Below the pieces are notes generated by a model. It had not been told where the DNA came from and ran no database searches. It was given only the letters and a program-made list of their open reading frames with translations. From positions 2,695,001 to 2,759,000 of the forward strand of contig NZ_CP015109.1 of assembly GCF_002082015.1 (NCBI RefSeq): 64,000 nucleotides of DNA. The letters run 5' to 3'. The stretch comes from Sporosarcina ureae (lineage in GTDB: Bacteria > Bacillota > Bacilli > Bacillales_A > Planococcaceae). Both the position numbers and the translations under genes were made by a program. Numbering within the stretch: the stretch's first letter is position 1; each line of letters begins with the position of its first letter. Shown here piece after piece: positions 36,192 to 45,345 of the stretch.

Positions 36192-36668
36192 CTAATCCTT
36201 ACGTAAGTGACTGGTAAAACGAACTAACGCTAGCAGTAAAAGAAACGTTACAGCGCCTGCTGTATCTAAGTAAACATCTTGCATCGTCGCAGTGCGGCCT
36301 CCTGTAGTGTACTGGTGTAATTCATCAGCGCATGCTAAAACGAAGGTGAATAGAGCTGCTAATAATATACGAATCTTAGACTTAGGTAAGAGCCAATAAA
36401 TAACTAAGGCCAAAAATCCAAATGTGAAGAAATGTGCAGCTTTACGAATTAAGAATTCTACAAAATGATAATATCCCCGCTCTTCAACAGAAATAGTTCT
36501 ATTCCAATAGGAGAATTCCCACTTCGATAAAGTAGTTTTACCAGGCTCGCTTGGTAACCATTGTTGTAATGTGGAAACGAGCGATTGTTGTTCGTATGTC
36601 TGACTGGATGAGATCAACAGTCCGACTAAAATGCTGAGTAGTAGGAAAAGAGCCAGTAATTTTTTCAT
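36192..36668 (-). CDS. VanZ family membrane protein
   Basis: 158 aa with four predicted membrane helices (about 4-22, 80-95, 100-115, 132-150) and a loop after the first. Family hallmarks are RKAAHFFTFGFLAL and ACADELHQYTTGGRTATMQDVYLDTAG. VanZ proteins are linked to lipoglycopeptide resistance in enterococci, but most homologues have no known role. ATG 36668 has no strong ribosome site. It is divergent from the S-layer gene. Confidence 0.9.
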   Translation of the reverse strand: MKKLLALFLLLSILVGLLISSSQTYEQQSLVSTLQQWLPSEPGKTTLSKWEFSYWNRTISVEERGYYHFVEFLIRKAAHFFTFGFLALVIYWLLPKSKIRILLAALFTFVLACADELHQYTTGGRTATMQDVYLDTAGAVTFLLLLALVRFTSHLRKD

Positions 36669-36969
36669 AATGGGATTGTATCATGAAAAGTATATTGTGA
36701 TATAGGTGAACTAAAAATTTAATTTGTTATTCCACAGTTACAAGGATGTAACCTGAATGTAATATGCAAGGTGTACACTTTCTTAGTGCGGGCGATTCCA
36801 CAATATGTACAATACATCCTTCATTTTCCATTACCAACCGAGGGAAAGTATGTTAATATTTTATTTGAATGGCTAGTAATCACTCTTTCCTTTTATATAC
36901 TTTATTCATTTAGTAGTCTTCAGGATTATTTAATATGAAAGAGGGTATGAGAATAAGAGAGTGATTTTT
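36669..36969. other. Divergent regulatory region, VanZ / S-layer gene
   Basis: About 300 bases with a WalR box and AT-rich promoter-like sequence (TATACT at about 36895). The 5' leader of the S-layer mRNA is apparently long. Confidence 0.5.
36747..36763. promoter_or_regulatory. WalR box between VanZ and S-layer genes
   Basis: TGTAAC-N5-TGTAAT fits TGTWAH-N5-TGTWAH exactly. It is 80 bases from the VanZ start and about 270 from the S-layer start, so the target gene is uncertain. Confidence 0.65.
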
Positions 36970-37032
36970 ATGCTGCTCTACAACCAACCAGCAATTACGC
37001 TCGTAATCAAACTAGAGGAGGAAATTATTTAA
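36970..37032 (+). CDS. Possible 20-codon leader peptide of the S-layer gene
   Basis: ATG 36970 follows GAGAGTGA at seven bases and runs 20 codons (MLLYNQPAITLVIKLEEEII) to a TAA that overlaps the S-layer ATG (TAATG). The S-layer ribosome site GAGGAGGAAA lies inside it. Translation coupling is possible; chance cannot be excluded for so short a frame. Confidence 0.3.
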   Translation: MLLYNQPAITLVIKLEEEII

Positions 37033-39542
37033 TGAAATCACAATCAAAAAAGAAGTACAGTAAGTATCTAACAGGTGTAGCGTCAGCGGCATTGGTAGCA
37101 TCAGCAGTGGCACCAGTTGTCAGTGCAGCAGACTTCAATGACGTGGTGGACACTAACTCACACAAGGAGGCAATTGACGCACTAGCAGCAACAGGTGTGA
37201 TCAGTGGTTATCCGGATGGTTCATTCAAGCCTAATAAGACTTTAACTCGTTCCGACGTAGTAAAGTTAATGGGAAAATGGCTTGTATCAAAAGGTTATAC
37301 AATTCCGACAGACTATAAAACAAATCCACGCTTCACAGATTTAACTTCTAAGTCGAATGACGAATTGTTGCAATCTGCAGCAATCGTAAAAGATAACGAT
37401 GTATTTAGAGGATATGAAGATGGATCATTAGGCGCAGCTGGATCCATTACCCGTGAAAATATGGCGGTTGTATTGGTTCGTGCATTTGATTCAGTAAATA
37501 AAACGAGCTTATTAACATATGTGCAAGAACAAGAATTTGATAGAGATGTAGTAGATTTGAATAAGGCAAAAGCTGAAGCACGTACTGCAATCGATGTATT
37601 AGACTACTTCGACATTACAAACCCAATTGCACCAAACTTCAGACCAAAAGAAACTACAACACGCGCACAATTCGCTTCATTCCTGTACAAAACGATTCAA
37701 GTGGAAGTACCTGGAGAAGAACCAGAAGCTCCAGAAGTATCTGAAATTACATCGGTTACAGCAACTGATGAAATGCAACTTGAGCTAACAGGTAAGAATT
37801 TGCACATGTTGAAAGCAGAGCAGTTGAAAATTGAAGGAAATGAACTAGCTTCATTCAAAGCGAACGAAGACGGTACAAAAGCGACAATCGAACTAAAAAA
37901 CGAACTTACGTCGGGTAAAGAAATGACTCTTGACTTGACGACTAAAGCCGAAGAAGAAGGCGAAGAAGATGTAGTGACTTCTTACAAGTTTACGTACGAG
38001 TTGACAGTTGAGAAAGTTACGGCTACTACGACTCAAGTGAAAGCTGGCGAGGCTGGTCAGAAGTTGATGTTCAACATTGACGGTAAACCTGCTGACATGA
38101 AGAAGTTGACGGATGCTGGTTACACGGTTGCGTACCAGTCTACTAAGCCGAGTGTATTCTCGGATCAGACGACTGGAACTTTGACTTCACTTGCTGTGGG
38201 TAATAACTTCTCTTATCAAGTTGTCATTACTGATAAAGATGGAAAAAAAGTCGAATCTGAATTAGTAGATGTTAAAGTAGTAGATTTCGGTGCTACATTT
38301 GCTGACATTACTGAAGTTGAAATTACGCAAGCGGGTACAATGGTAGGTAGTGGTAGAATTTCACTCGAAGATGGACAGACTGATGTTAAAGTAACAAAAG
38401 CCGTGACACTTAGCGGCGTAACAAAGACTAATCCTAATGCAACATACACATCTTCCAATCCAAGCGTGGCAACAGTCACTTCGGATGGTAAAGTGACGCC
38501 TATCAGCACTGGAGAAGTTACAATTGTAGCTAAAGTCGGTGATGTAACGAAAAACATTAAGCTTACAGTTGGTGTAGGTAAACGCATGGCGACTAGTGCT
38601 ACACTTTCATCTACTGAATCTAAGTTACTCAAAGACTCTGAACAAGATATTACTGTAACAGTGAAAGATCAGTACAACGATCTTTTCAATGGTCAACTAA
38701 CAGCAGAATCTAAAGACCCTGAAGTTGCAACTGCTACTGTGGGGACATCTGAAAATGGCGTTACAACAGTAAAAGTGAAAGCATTAAAAGCTGGATCTAC
38801 GACTGTTCAAATTAAATCAGGTGAAACAGTTCTAGGTACTATTACTGTATCTGGATCTGAAGATAATGTAGTAGCTACTAGAAAACTTGAAACAATCACT
38901 GCAACTGATGATTTGACTATCGATGCAATTGAAGGTTCACAAGACGGAACAGTCAAACTAGCTTGGAATCAATACAATAGCCAAGGTTTCCTTATAGCTA
39001 AAGATTTAATTCCTATGGACGACTACACTGTAACGTCTTCTGATAGCTCCATCGCAACGGTTTCTAAGGATGGTAATGGTGTCATAACGGTTAAAGCTGT
39101 AAAGGCCGGTACAACTAATGTAGAAATTAAAGAAGGAAATATTTTAAGAGCGACAGCTACTATTACAGTAGATGATTCGACTCCAACTATTTCATCCGTA
39201 GTATTTGAAGATACTAAAGCTATTACTACCGAATCTGTTGATATGCAAGTATTAAAGCAAGAAGGCATTAAATTAACGTCAACTGAATTCACTCCGGGTA
39301 TGGATGACGACGGTAAAATATTCATTACGAATAATAACAAGAAAATTACACTAGGCACAATTGCAAAAGACTATTCAGGTAGTGCTGACGATGTTACGGA
39401 ATTAGAATTAGACGGTGGTCAACTTGGTGGTACTGTAAAAGCTGGTGCTCAAGGTACCCTAGTTGTAAGTGTGAAAAATGAAGGACAATCTACTCCGGTT
39501 GGTACAAAAACAATCGAAGTAAATGTCCCTGCAAGCAACTAA
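37032..39542 (+). CDS. S-layer protein with three SLH domains and Ig-like repeats
   Basis: 836 aa, ATG 37032 after AGAGGAGGA. Signal peptide 1-32 (cut near VSAA-DF). Three SLH domains (about 34-85, 99-150, 168-222; for example ISGYPDGSFKPNKTLTR) bind pyruvylated wall polymer. The rest is Thr/Ser/Val-rich beta-structure with Ig-like (Big2-type) repeats such as PSVATVTSDGKVTPISTGEV and SIATVSKDGNGVITVKAVKA. No catalytic domain and very few Cys are seen, as for lattice-forming S-layer proteins. Codon choice and leader suggest high expression. Confidence 0.92.
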   Translation: MKSQSKKKYSKYLTGVASAALVASAVAPVVSAADFNDVVDTNSHKEAIDALAATGVISGYPDGSFKPNKTLTRSDVVKLMGKWLVSKGYTIPTDYKTNPRFTDLTSKSNDELLQSAAIVKDNDVFRGYEDGSLGAAGSITRENMAVVLVRAFDSVNKTSLLTYVQEQEFDRDVVDLNKAKAEARTAIDVLDYFDITNPIAPNFRPKETTTRAQFASFLYKTIQVEVPGEEPEAPEVSEITSVTATDEMQLELTGKNLHMLKAEQLKIEGNELASFKANEDGTKATIELKNELTSGKEMTLDLTTKAEEEGEEDVVTSYKFTYELTVEKVTATTTQVKAGEAGQKLMFNIDGKPADMKKLTDAGYTVAYQSTKPSVFSDQTTGTLTSLAVGNNFSYQVVITDKDGKKVESELVDVKVVDFGATFADITEVEITQAGTMVGSGRISLEDGQTDVKVTKAVTLSGVTKTNPNATYTSSNPSVATVTSDGKVTPISTGEVTIVAKVGDVTKNIKLTVGVGKRMATSATLSSTESKLLKDSEQDITVTVKDQYNDLFNGQLTAESKDPEVATATVGTSENGVTTVKVKALKAGSTTVQIKSGETVLGTITVSGSEDNVVATRKLETITATDDLTIDAIEGSQDGTVKLAWNQYNSQGFLIAKDLIPMDDYTVTSSDSSIATVSKDGNGVITVKAVKAGTTNVEIKEGNILRATATITVDDSTPTISSVVFEDTKAITTESVDMQVLKQEGIKLTSTEFTPGMDDDGKIFITNNNKKITLGTIAKDYSGSADDVTELELDGGQLGGTVKAGAQGTLVVSVKNEGQSTPVGTKTIEVNVPASN

Positions 39543-39578
39543 TAGAATCTCAGCTACACGACAGCAAACTAGCAACAT

Positions 39579-39622
39579 CCAGCCCTATTCCTTGATCAGA
39601 TTCAAGGAATAGGGCTTTTTTA
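39579..39622 (+). terminator. Strong terminator of the S-layer gene
   Basis: AGCCCTATTCCTTGA pairs with TCAAGGAATAGGGCT, then T's. Confidence 0.95.
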
Positions 39623-39685
39623 CGTTTAGTTAGCTACTTATCGTGGGTACAGATAAAGTACAGACACACAGGGAGGAGTGAGGCT

Positions 39686-41245
39686 ATGAATTGGTTAGAA
39701 GGTATTAATTTAACAACTTCATTAGTAGTGCTCATTATATTAGCTATTCCAGTCAGTATAGGGATTTTTCTATACTTTTTTGATCGAGGCCAGAAGCAGC
39801 ACGCCATTTTACGTAACTATCCGATCTTAGGTAGAGTTCGCTACATATTTGAAAAGGCGGGTCCAGAGGTTAGGCAATACTTATTCAATGACGACAATAG
39901 CGGCAAGCCATTCAGCCGAGAAGAATACTTACACATGGTCATGCCGGGGAAGTACTTAAACAGTATCATTGGTTTTGGATCTAAACGAGACTACCAGGAA
40001 CCTGGTCATTATATTCGTAACGCGATGTTCACGAAACAAAATGAGGAAATGCGTGTAGCTAATGATAATCTATTGAAAACTATGCGTTATGAAGTAGATA
40101 CTGACAATTTATTCTCGCGTAAAGAGCATCGCGAAGAAGTGACGACATTGCCTTGGTTGTTACCTGAGGAAGATGCGATTATATTAGGACCGAATTGTGA
40201 GCATCCATTTGTCGTACGTAGCTTATTGGGGCAGTCGGGGATGAGTTATGGCGCACTCGGAGACCATGCAATTACTGCGCTATCTAAAGGTATCGGTATG
40301 GCCCAAGGTGCATGGATGAACACAGGTGAGGGTGGTGTGTCAGATCATCACTTAGTAGGTGGAGCAGATATTATTGCGCAGATTGGTTCGGGTTTATTTG
40401 GATTCCGTACAGAAGATGGTCAGTTTGATTTTGATAAAGTAAAAGAGAAAGCCCAAATACCACAGGTTAAAGCGTTTGAGATCAAGTTGGCTCAAGGAGC
40501 AAAAATGCGTGGAGGACACGTAGAAGGGGAGAAGGTTACAGAAGAAATTGCGGCTATACGAAATGTAGAACCTCATACTTCTATTAACAGCCCGAACCGT
40601 TTTAATCAGTTCCATGATTATCCAACATTGTTTTCGTTTATTGAGGACATCCGGCATGTCGGCGGTATTCCTGTAGGCATCAAAATAGTCATTGGTGGAA
40701 AGCAAGATGCTGAAGAGCTGGCATCGTATATGGCTGAGACTGGTATGGGTCCTGATTTTATCTCACTTGATGGAGCAGAAGGTGGATCAGGAGCTACGTA
40801 TCAAGATTTAGCAGATAGTGTGGGCTTACCAATTCGTTCGTCTCTTGTCTTACTAGACGATGCGTTGCGTAAGTTTGATGTACGTGATCGAGTAAAAATC
40901 ATTGCATCAGGAAAAATTATTACACCTGATAAAGCAGCAATTGCATTGGCTTTAGGTGCAGATTTGATACAAGTTGCACGTGGTTTCATGATTTCGGTAG
41001 GCTGCATTATGGCAGAACGATGCCATACGAATACATGTCCAGCGGGTGTCGCAACGACAGATCAAAGTTTACAGCGAGCACTTGTTGTAGAAGAAAAGAA
41101 ATTCCGTGTAACCAATTATATTTTGACAATGAGAGAAGGATTATTCCGTGTGGCTGCAGCTGCAGGCTTAGATTCTCCAACAAAGTTTGAAAGACATCAT
41201 GTAATCTATAAGGATGAGCAGGGGAAAATTCATTCCGTTGACTAA
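39686..41245 (+). CDS. FMN-binding glutamate-synthase-like protein (YerD-like)
   Basis: 519 aa, ATG 39686 after GGGAGGAG. An N-terminal membrane helix (about 10-31) is followed by the glutamate synthase large-subunit central FMN domain (about 150-480): GQSGMSYGALGDHAI, GAEGGSGATY, ASGKIITPDKAAIALALGAD and the Cys motif MAERCHTNTCPAGVATTD, which supplies Fe-S ligands. It lacks the glutaminase domain, so it is not a complete glutamate synthase. B. subtilis YerD has the same layout; substrate unknown. It is a single-gene unit. Confidence 0.92.
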   Translation: MNWLEGINLTTSLVVLIILAIPVSIGIFLYFFDRGQKQHAILRNYPILGRVRYIFEKAGPEVRQYLFNDDNSGKPFSREEYLHMVMPGKYLNSIIGFGSKRDYQEPGHYIRNAMFTKQNEEMRVANDNLLKTMRYEVDTDNLFSRKEHREEVTTLPWLLPEEDAIILGPNCEHPFVVRSLLGQSGMSYGALGDHAITALSKGIGMAQGAWMNTGEGGVSDHHLVGGADIIAQIGSGLFGFRTEDGQFDFDKVKEKAQIPQVKAFEIKLAQGAKMRGGHVEGEKVTEEIAAIRNVEPHTSINSPNRFNQFHDYPTLFSFIEDIRHVGGIPVGIKIVIGGKQDAEELASYMAETGMGPDFISLDGAEGGSGATYQDLADSVGLPIRSSLVLLDDALRKFDVRDRVKIIASGKIITPDKAAIALALGADLIQVARGFMISVGCIMAERCHTNTCPAGVATTDQSLQRALVVEEKKFRVTNYILTMREGLFRVAAAAGLDSPTKFERHHVIYKDEQGKIHSVD

Positions 41246-41282
41246 AAAAATGACCTGATGAACGTTCATCAGGTCGTTTTAC
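41245..41282. terminator. Bidirectional terminator
   Basis: GACCTGATGA-ACGT-TCATCAGGTC, with a T-run on the right for + and an A-run on the left for minus transcripts of the NlpC/P60 gene. Confidence 0.92.
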
Positions 41283-41285
41283 TAA

Positions 41286-41969
41286 TTATATTCTTCTGAA
41301 ACTGTTGAATTTAGATTTCCAGTACGGATTATTCAGGCTGACGACTTCGGACTTCTTGCCACCAGCATGAACAAATTTATTGTTTCCGACATAGATTCCT
41401 ACGTGGGAAATCCCTTTGCGGTAAGTGTTATGGAAGAATACTAGATCTCCAGGTTTTGGTGATTTAATTTTTGATGATTGTTTGAATTGCCCGGTTGTTG
41501 TTCTAGCTATAGACTTACCGTTCTTCTTGTATGAATATTGGATAAATCCACTGCAATCGAATCCTTTAGTTGTAGTGCCACCGAAACGGTATGGGATTCC
41601 GCGTAACTTCATGGCTGTTTTCACAACACCGGATCCTCCGCCTTTAGTAGAGGCAGCTGCTGCTACTGCTTTACCTGTAGATCTCTTTAATAGAGAACTT
41701 GAAACATATCCTTTTTTACCATTAATCTTTACTTTATACCACAATTGTTTACCTGCATATTTTTGATGTGTTAGTTGAACACGTGTACCTTTTTTTAATG
41801 TAAAGACTCTTCTATGTTTTGTTCCAGCATCTGCACGAACGTTTGCATTATGTACTGTTATGTATATACCGCTTTTAGCTGTCGCTTTACTTGCTGCATC
41901 GGCTGTCCCGCCAGTAAATCCGACGAACATGGCTGATGCTATTAAAATTGAAGATAAAAACTTTTTCAT
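41286..41969 (-). CDS. Secreted NlpC/P60 endopeptidase with SH3 domain
   Basis: 227 aa, ATG 41969 after CGGAGGAGAG; 15 upstream in-frame codons precede that site. Signal peptide 1-25 (GTADA-AS). A bacterial SH3 domain (about 34-92: NANVRADAGTKHRRVFTLKKG) targets the wall. The NlpC/P60 domain (about 110-227) has catalytic Cys in GFDCSGFIQYSYKK and His in ISHVGIYVGNNKFVHAGG. It cleaves peptide stems of peptidoglycan. Only one WalR half-site is seen upstream. Confidence 0.94.
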   Translation of the reverse strand: MKKFLSSILIASAMFVGFTGGTADAASKATAKSGIYITVHNANVRADAGTKHRRVFTLKKGTRVQLTHQKYAGKQLWYKVKINGKKGYVSSSLLKRSTGKAVAAAASTKGGGSGVVKTAMKLRGIPYRFGGTTTKGFDCSGFIQYSYKKNGKSIARTTTGQFKQSSKIKSPKPGDLVFFHNTYRKGISHVGIYVGNNKFVHAGGKKSEVVSLNNPYWKSKFNSFRRI

Positions 41970-42108
41970 GAATGACTCTCCTCCGAAATAATAGATATCA
42001 CTTTCTAGCTGCAAGTAATATCTTACACGACAGCTTAAGAGTGAAACATTACGTTCATATTAAGAAGAGATTACAAGAAACGTGTTTTGTAAACACAATG
42101 TAACAAAG

Positions 42109-42136
42109 TAAAAAGCCTTCCGTGGTAAAGAAAGGC
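42109..42136 (-). terminator. Terminator of the second YflT-like gene
   Basis: On the minus strand AGCCTTTC and GGAAGGCT pair, then TTTTT. Confidence 0.75.
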
Positions 42137-42151
42137 TCAAGACAAATACGA

Positions 42152-42781
42152 TTATCTTTTAGGGAAAGCAGAAGGATCTTCATCTTCAATTTGTTCGGAT
42201 ACTACAACATTCTCTTCTTCAGAGGTCAGGTCATTCGTTTGGATTGTATCGTCTCGATGGGTTGCTTGTAGAACCTCTGGTTGAGAAGGGTTTTGCAAAG
42301 GTTCATATCCGCCATATGACGGCTCAGACGCGGTATCCTCAGTGATGGGTTCTGTCGTTTTAGTATGATCAACGACAGGCTTAGAAGCACGGGGCGATAA
42401 TCCGTCTGTATTGAAAGGCTCGTCTTTCGAATACACGCTGTAAGCCCACCCTTCATCTACATATAACATCATGCCACCGTGTTGAACTTCTTCGTAATAG
42501 CGATCTACTTGAATCGTATCCATTCCGATGCCATACATCATTTGTTTAATATGATTTTCTCCGGTTAAGAAGCTCATAAAGCGATCTGTCCATGTATCAT
42601 ATGCGGAGTACACATCTGCGCCCGTTCGACTACGTAGCATCGATACATCGGTTTCATTTTTAGCGATTACATAAATATTTTTGTCGATATAACCAATTTC
42701 TTTTAATTCTTCTATCTTACTTAGAAGGTCAGCATCTTTGTAATATACACCAATAAATGTCTTGCTTATAGGTTCATCCAT
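42152..42781 (-). CDS. YflT-like general stress protein with long acidic tail
   Basis: 209 aa, ATG 42781 after AAAGGGAGG. The YflT-type domain covers about 5-115 (GVYYKDADLLSKIEELKEIG, then GGMMLYVDEGW). The C-terminal 90 residues are low-complexity and acidic (Thr/Glu/Asp/Pro), probably disordered. No glycine-zipper segment, unlike the paralogue at 32554. A good sigma-B-type promoter is upstream. Activity unknown. Confidence 0.85.
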   Translation of the reverse strand: MDEPISKTFIGVYYKDADLLSKIEELKEIGYIDKNIYVIAKNETDVSMLRSRTGADVYSAYDTWTDRFMSFLTGENHIKQMMYGIGMDTIQVDRYYEEVQHGGMMLYVDEGWAYSVYSKDEPFNTDGLSPRASKPVVDHTKTTEPITEDTASEPSYGGYEPLQNPSQPEVLQATHRDDTIQTNDLTSEEENVVVSEQIEDEDPSAFPKR

Positions 42782-42816
42782 TGTATAGCCTCCCTTTTAT
42801 AGTGGGTGTATATAAC

Positions 42817-42842
42817 ATACCCACTTCGCGTTCTTCAAAAAC
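42817..42842 (-). promoter_or_regulatory. Sigma-B-type promoter for the second YflT-like gene
   Basis: On the minus strand GTTTTT, 14 bases, GGGTAT (perfect -10), 36 bases before the start. Confidence 0.7.
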
Positions 42843-42892
42843 CTGGCGAACGTTGGGAAAGGAAGGGAACGTAGATTACGGATATTTTACCA

Positions 42893-42937
42893 ATAAAAAA
42901 CGTCAATAAAGAGTCGGGAAACTCTTTACTAACGTTC
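42893..42937 (-). terminator. Terminator of the SLH-VWA operon
   Basis: On the minus strand AACGTTAGTAAAGAGT pairs with ACTCTTTATTGACGTT, then TTTTT. Confidence 0.9.
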
Positions 42938-42942
42938 ACTTA

Positions 42943-45327
42943 TTATTGTTCAATTTGTACTTTTTGCTGTCCAATTTCTTTTCCCGAACTGTCGTATGCT
43001 ATGAATGTCGCATTCGGATTCAGCAGGAAGTCTTGGATTTCGTAACGTTTTTTATTTAACATATAAATACCTTGTCTTCTATGTGTGAGCTCATAATCTA
43101 CATTACCATCTTTTGATGAGAAGCGGACGATTACTTTGTCGATAGGACCACAAGCCGTCAACAGTTCAGTATTCATTCGGATATCTTCATTTACTAGTCT
43201 TACGGATGGAGATTCGAAAATAGATGCACTCAATGAACAAGTATCGACCGGGATTCCACAGTTGATTTCTTGCAAGATGGATTGATAGACGAGTGGTAAT
43301 TCAATGTTTTCTTTTATGTGAAAGTATTTTCCTCTGGTATCTCTAGCTATTGTTTCTAGTAGCTCGGTGTCTAAATTCTTTCCAAGTCCAATTGTATAGA
43401 TTTTGATACCCAATTCTTTCGCTTTTTCTACTTCTGTCAAAATAGGTGCTTTAGAAGACTTGCCATCAGTTAATAGAATCAGTGTTTTAGGCTGACTGGT
43501 CAAGAATTTACTGAAAGCCATTTTTAATCCATTCGCAATACTCGTACCACCACTTTGTTTAACTCCTTTTAAAGAGTCCATAACGGGAGTAGGTGTTCCT
43601 TTCTCTAAAAACATACCACTAGTAGTGAAGTGAGTGGCAATATTTATATCCGCTTGTAGTGTCTCAATAAACTCTTTTGTTTCAGTCACGCGATATCGCT
43701 GAGGATCGTTACGTATCATACTGCCCGAAGAATCTATTAGAAAACCGATTTCAGGCTTTTGATTTGTACAGGTCCTATCTGTTGTTAGTGGCGGTGCATA
43801 AGAAACGGGTGCACTAAATCTTTTTTCTAGTATAGATTGCACGGCACTGTCAGTTACCGAAGAATTTGCTATCGCGGTAGCAATGATTTCATTCTTCACT
43901 AATGCAGTGGGAGTAATGAAAGAAGTCGTAGCCTGACCATTATGAAACCTTACGAAAGATGAATCAAAAGGAAGACTATATAAAGAATCTACTTTTAAAT
44001 AGCCATTAAAATCCGTGATTACTGCACCACCCGGACGTGCTAGTGTAGCGGTAACGAAAGTTGTTCCTTTGTTACTGTTGACTCCATCAGTAATGTCTAA
44101 CTGAATTTCCGCTCTGGGGACATACGTTATATTGGCAGTTGCAGTCGGAAGTGAGCAATTTCCTACTCTACTTACAGGTGTAATAGTGATTGTATCAACT
44201 TTTTCAGTTGTTGTACGAGGAGCAATCACTTTTACAGTTACTTCTGGGCCGTCAGAGAGTACATACTGATTCCAAGTCATTGCAGCGGCCGCCACAGAGG
44301 AAGCAGATTCAAGTGAAGCGATACTTTCCGCAAATTCGCGATCAGGATCATCTTCTGGCTCTTTAGGAAGATCGGGCTCTGGTTTAGGTTCGTTTTCAGG
44401 TTTTGGATCTGGCTTATTTATAGGTGGAGTGTTCGGATTAACTAGCTCAGGTATAGGAGGGTTTACTTCAATCCTCGCTCCTTCCCTAGAAGTTACTTCG
44501 AATTCCAATTCTTGTTCATAAGGAATGAGCTCTCCGTTACAATCACGAAAGGTAAATGTGATGAACGTTTCATCAATCCCATTAGCAGTTAATGTTGGTT
44601 TTTCTATATCTATTTCGACTTTCTGTTCGGGTTTGATTTCTGGTAGGGAAGGTTGAACTGGACGCTCGAATTCTATTTCATCTTCCTCTACAAACTTCGG
44701 AGGTTTTGCATATTGTGCATGATCCTTACCGGTTGCACTAGATGACAAGCCTTGAATATGACGACCTATACTTTTAGACATTTGGTGCATGATATGAACT
44801 GCTTCAGCACGTGTAAGACTTCTATTTGGTGCAAAGTCCTGATAATCATTTTTACCTGTCAATCCATTGGCCAGATCATGCGTGTAAAGATAGTAGACCG
44901 CTTCCTGTGCATACAGATCTTTCCCATGATATGCAGCAAAAACCTTTGCTGCGTGCGCTCGTTGTACAGCCGAGTTTCTGGCAGAACCACTGTTGAGTCC
45001 GCGCAGCGGCAGGTGATGTTTAGCTAAATACCGGTAATTTCCCATCGTTTTATATTCCCCTTTCTTTACAGGGAATGAGTTGGGGGAGTTGAGATCAAAG
45101 CGCACAAGCATCGTGACAAGTTGAGCTTCGGTAATCGGTTGTTCGGGCTTGAATGTTCCATTTGGATAACCGGATGTTATGCCGACGTCAGCTGCCCATT
45201 GAATCGCATCTTTAGCCCAGTAGCGATCATGCACGTCTGTAAAAGAAGTGTTAGCGGAAACTCGTAGTGGAGAAAGGGCGCATAATATAAATACTAAACA
45301 CCAGACATACGTATTGCGTGCATTCAA
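42943..45327 (-). CDS. SLH-domain surface protein with von Willebrand A domain
   Basis: 794 aa, last gene of a three-gene operon, 18 bases after the previous stop. Signal peptide 1-25 (RVSA-NT). SLH-like repeats cover about 27-190 (TSFTDVHDRYWAKDAIQWAA, SGYPNGTFKPEQPIT, FAPNRSLTRAEAVHIM); the middle one looks weak. A Pro/Glu linker (PKPENEPKPEPD) and beta domains follow. The VWA domain (about 525-690) keeps the MIDAS motif: DSSGS near Asp529, GGTSI and LLTDGKS. Such domains bind protein ligands through a metal. It is probably an S-layer-associated adhesion or assembly protein. Confidence 0.92.
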   Translation of the reverse strand: MNARNTYVWCLVFILCALSPLRVSANTSFTDVHDRYWAKDAIQWAADVGITSGYPNGTFKPEQPITEAQLVTMLVRFDLNSPNSFPVKKGEYKTMGNYRYLAKHHLPLRGLNSGSARNSAVQRAHAAKVFAAYHGKDLYAQEAVYYLYTHDLANGLTGKNDYQDFAPNRSLTRAEAVHIMHQMSKSIGRHIQGLSSSATGKDHAQYAKPPKFVEEDEIEFERPVQPSLPEIKPEQKVEIDIEKPTLTANGIDETFITFTFRDCNGELIPYEQELEFEVTSREGARIEVNPPIPELVNPNTPPINKPDPKPENEPKPEPDLPKEPEDDPDREFAESIASLESASSVAAAAMTWNQYVLSDGPEVTVKVIAPRTTTEKVDTITITPVSRVGNCSLPTATANITYVPRAEIQLDITDGVNSNKGTTFVTATLARPGGAVITDFNGYLKVDSLYSLPFDSSFVRFHNGQATTSFITPTALVKNEIIATAIANSSVTDSAVQSILEKRFSAPVSYAPPLTTDRTCTNQKPEIGFLIDSSGSMIRNDPQRYRVTETKEFIETLQADINIATHFTTSGMFLEKGTPTPVMDSLKGVKQSGGTSIANGLKMAFSKFLTSQPKTLILLTDGKSSKAPILTEVEKAKELGIKIYTIGLGKNLDTELLETIARDTRGKYFHIKENIELPLVYQSILQEINCGIPVDTCSLSASIFESPSVRLVNEDIRMNTELLTACGPIDKVIVRFSSKDGNVDYELTHRRQGIYMLNKKRYEIQDFLLNPNATFIAYDSSGKEIGQQKVQIEQ

Positions 45328-45345
45328 TACAGTGGACCTCCCTTC

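Noticed and set aside
41970..42108. WalR box upstream of the NlpC/P60 gene
   Set aside because: Only one TGTAAT half-site has a match; the second half is CTTAAT. Not enough.
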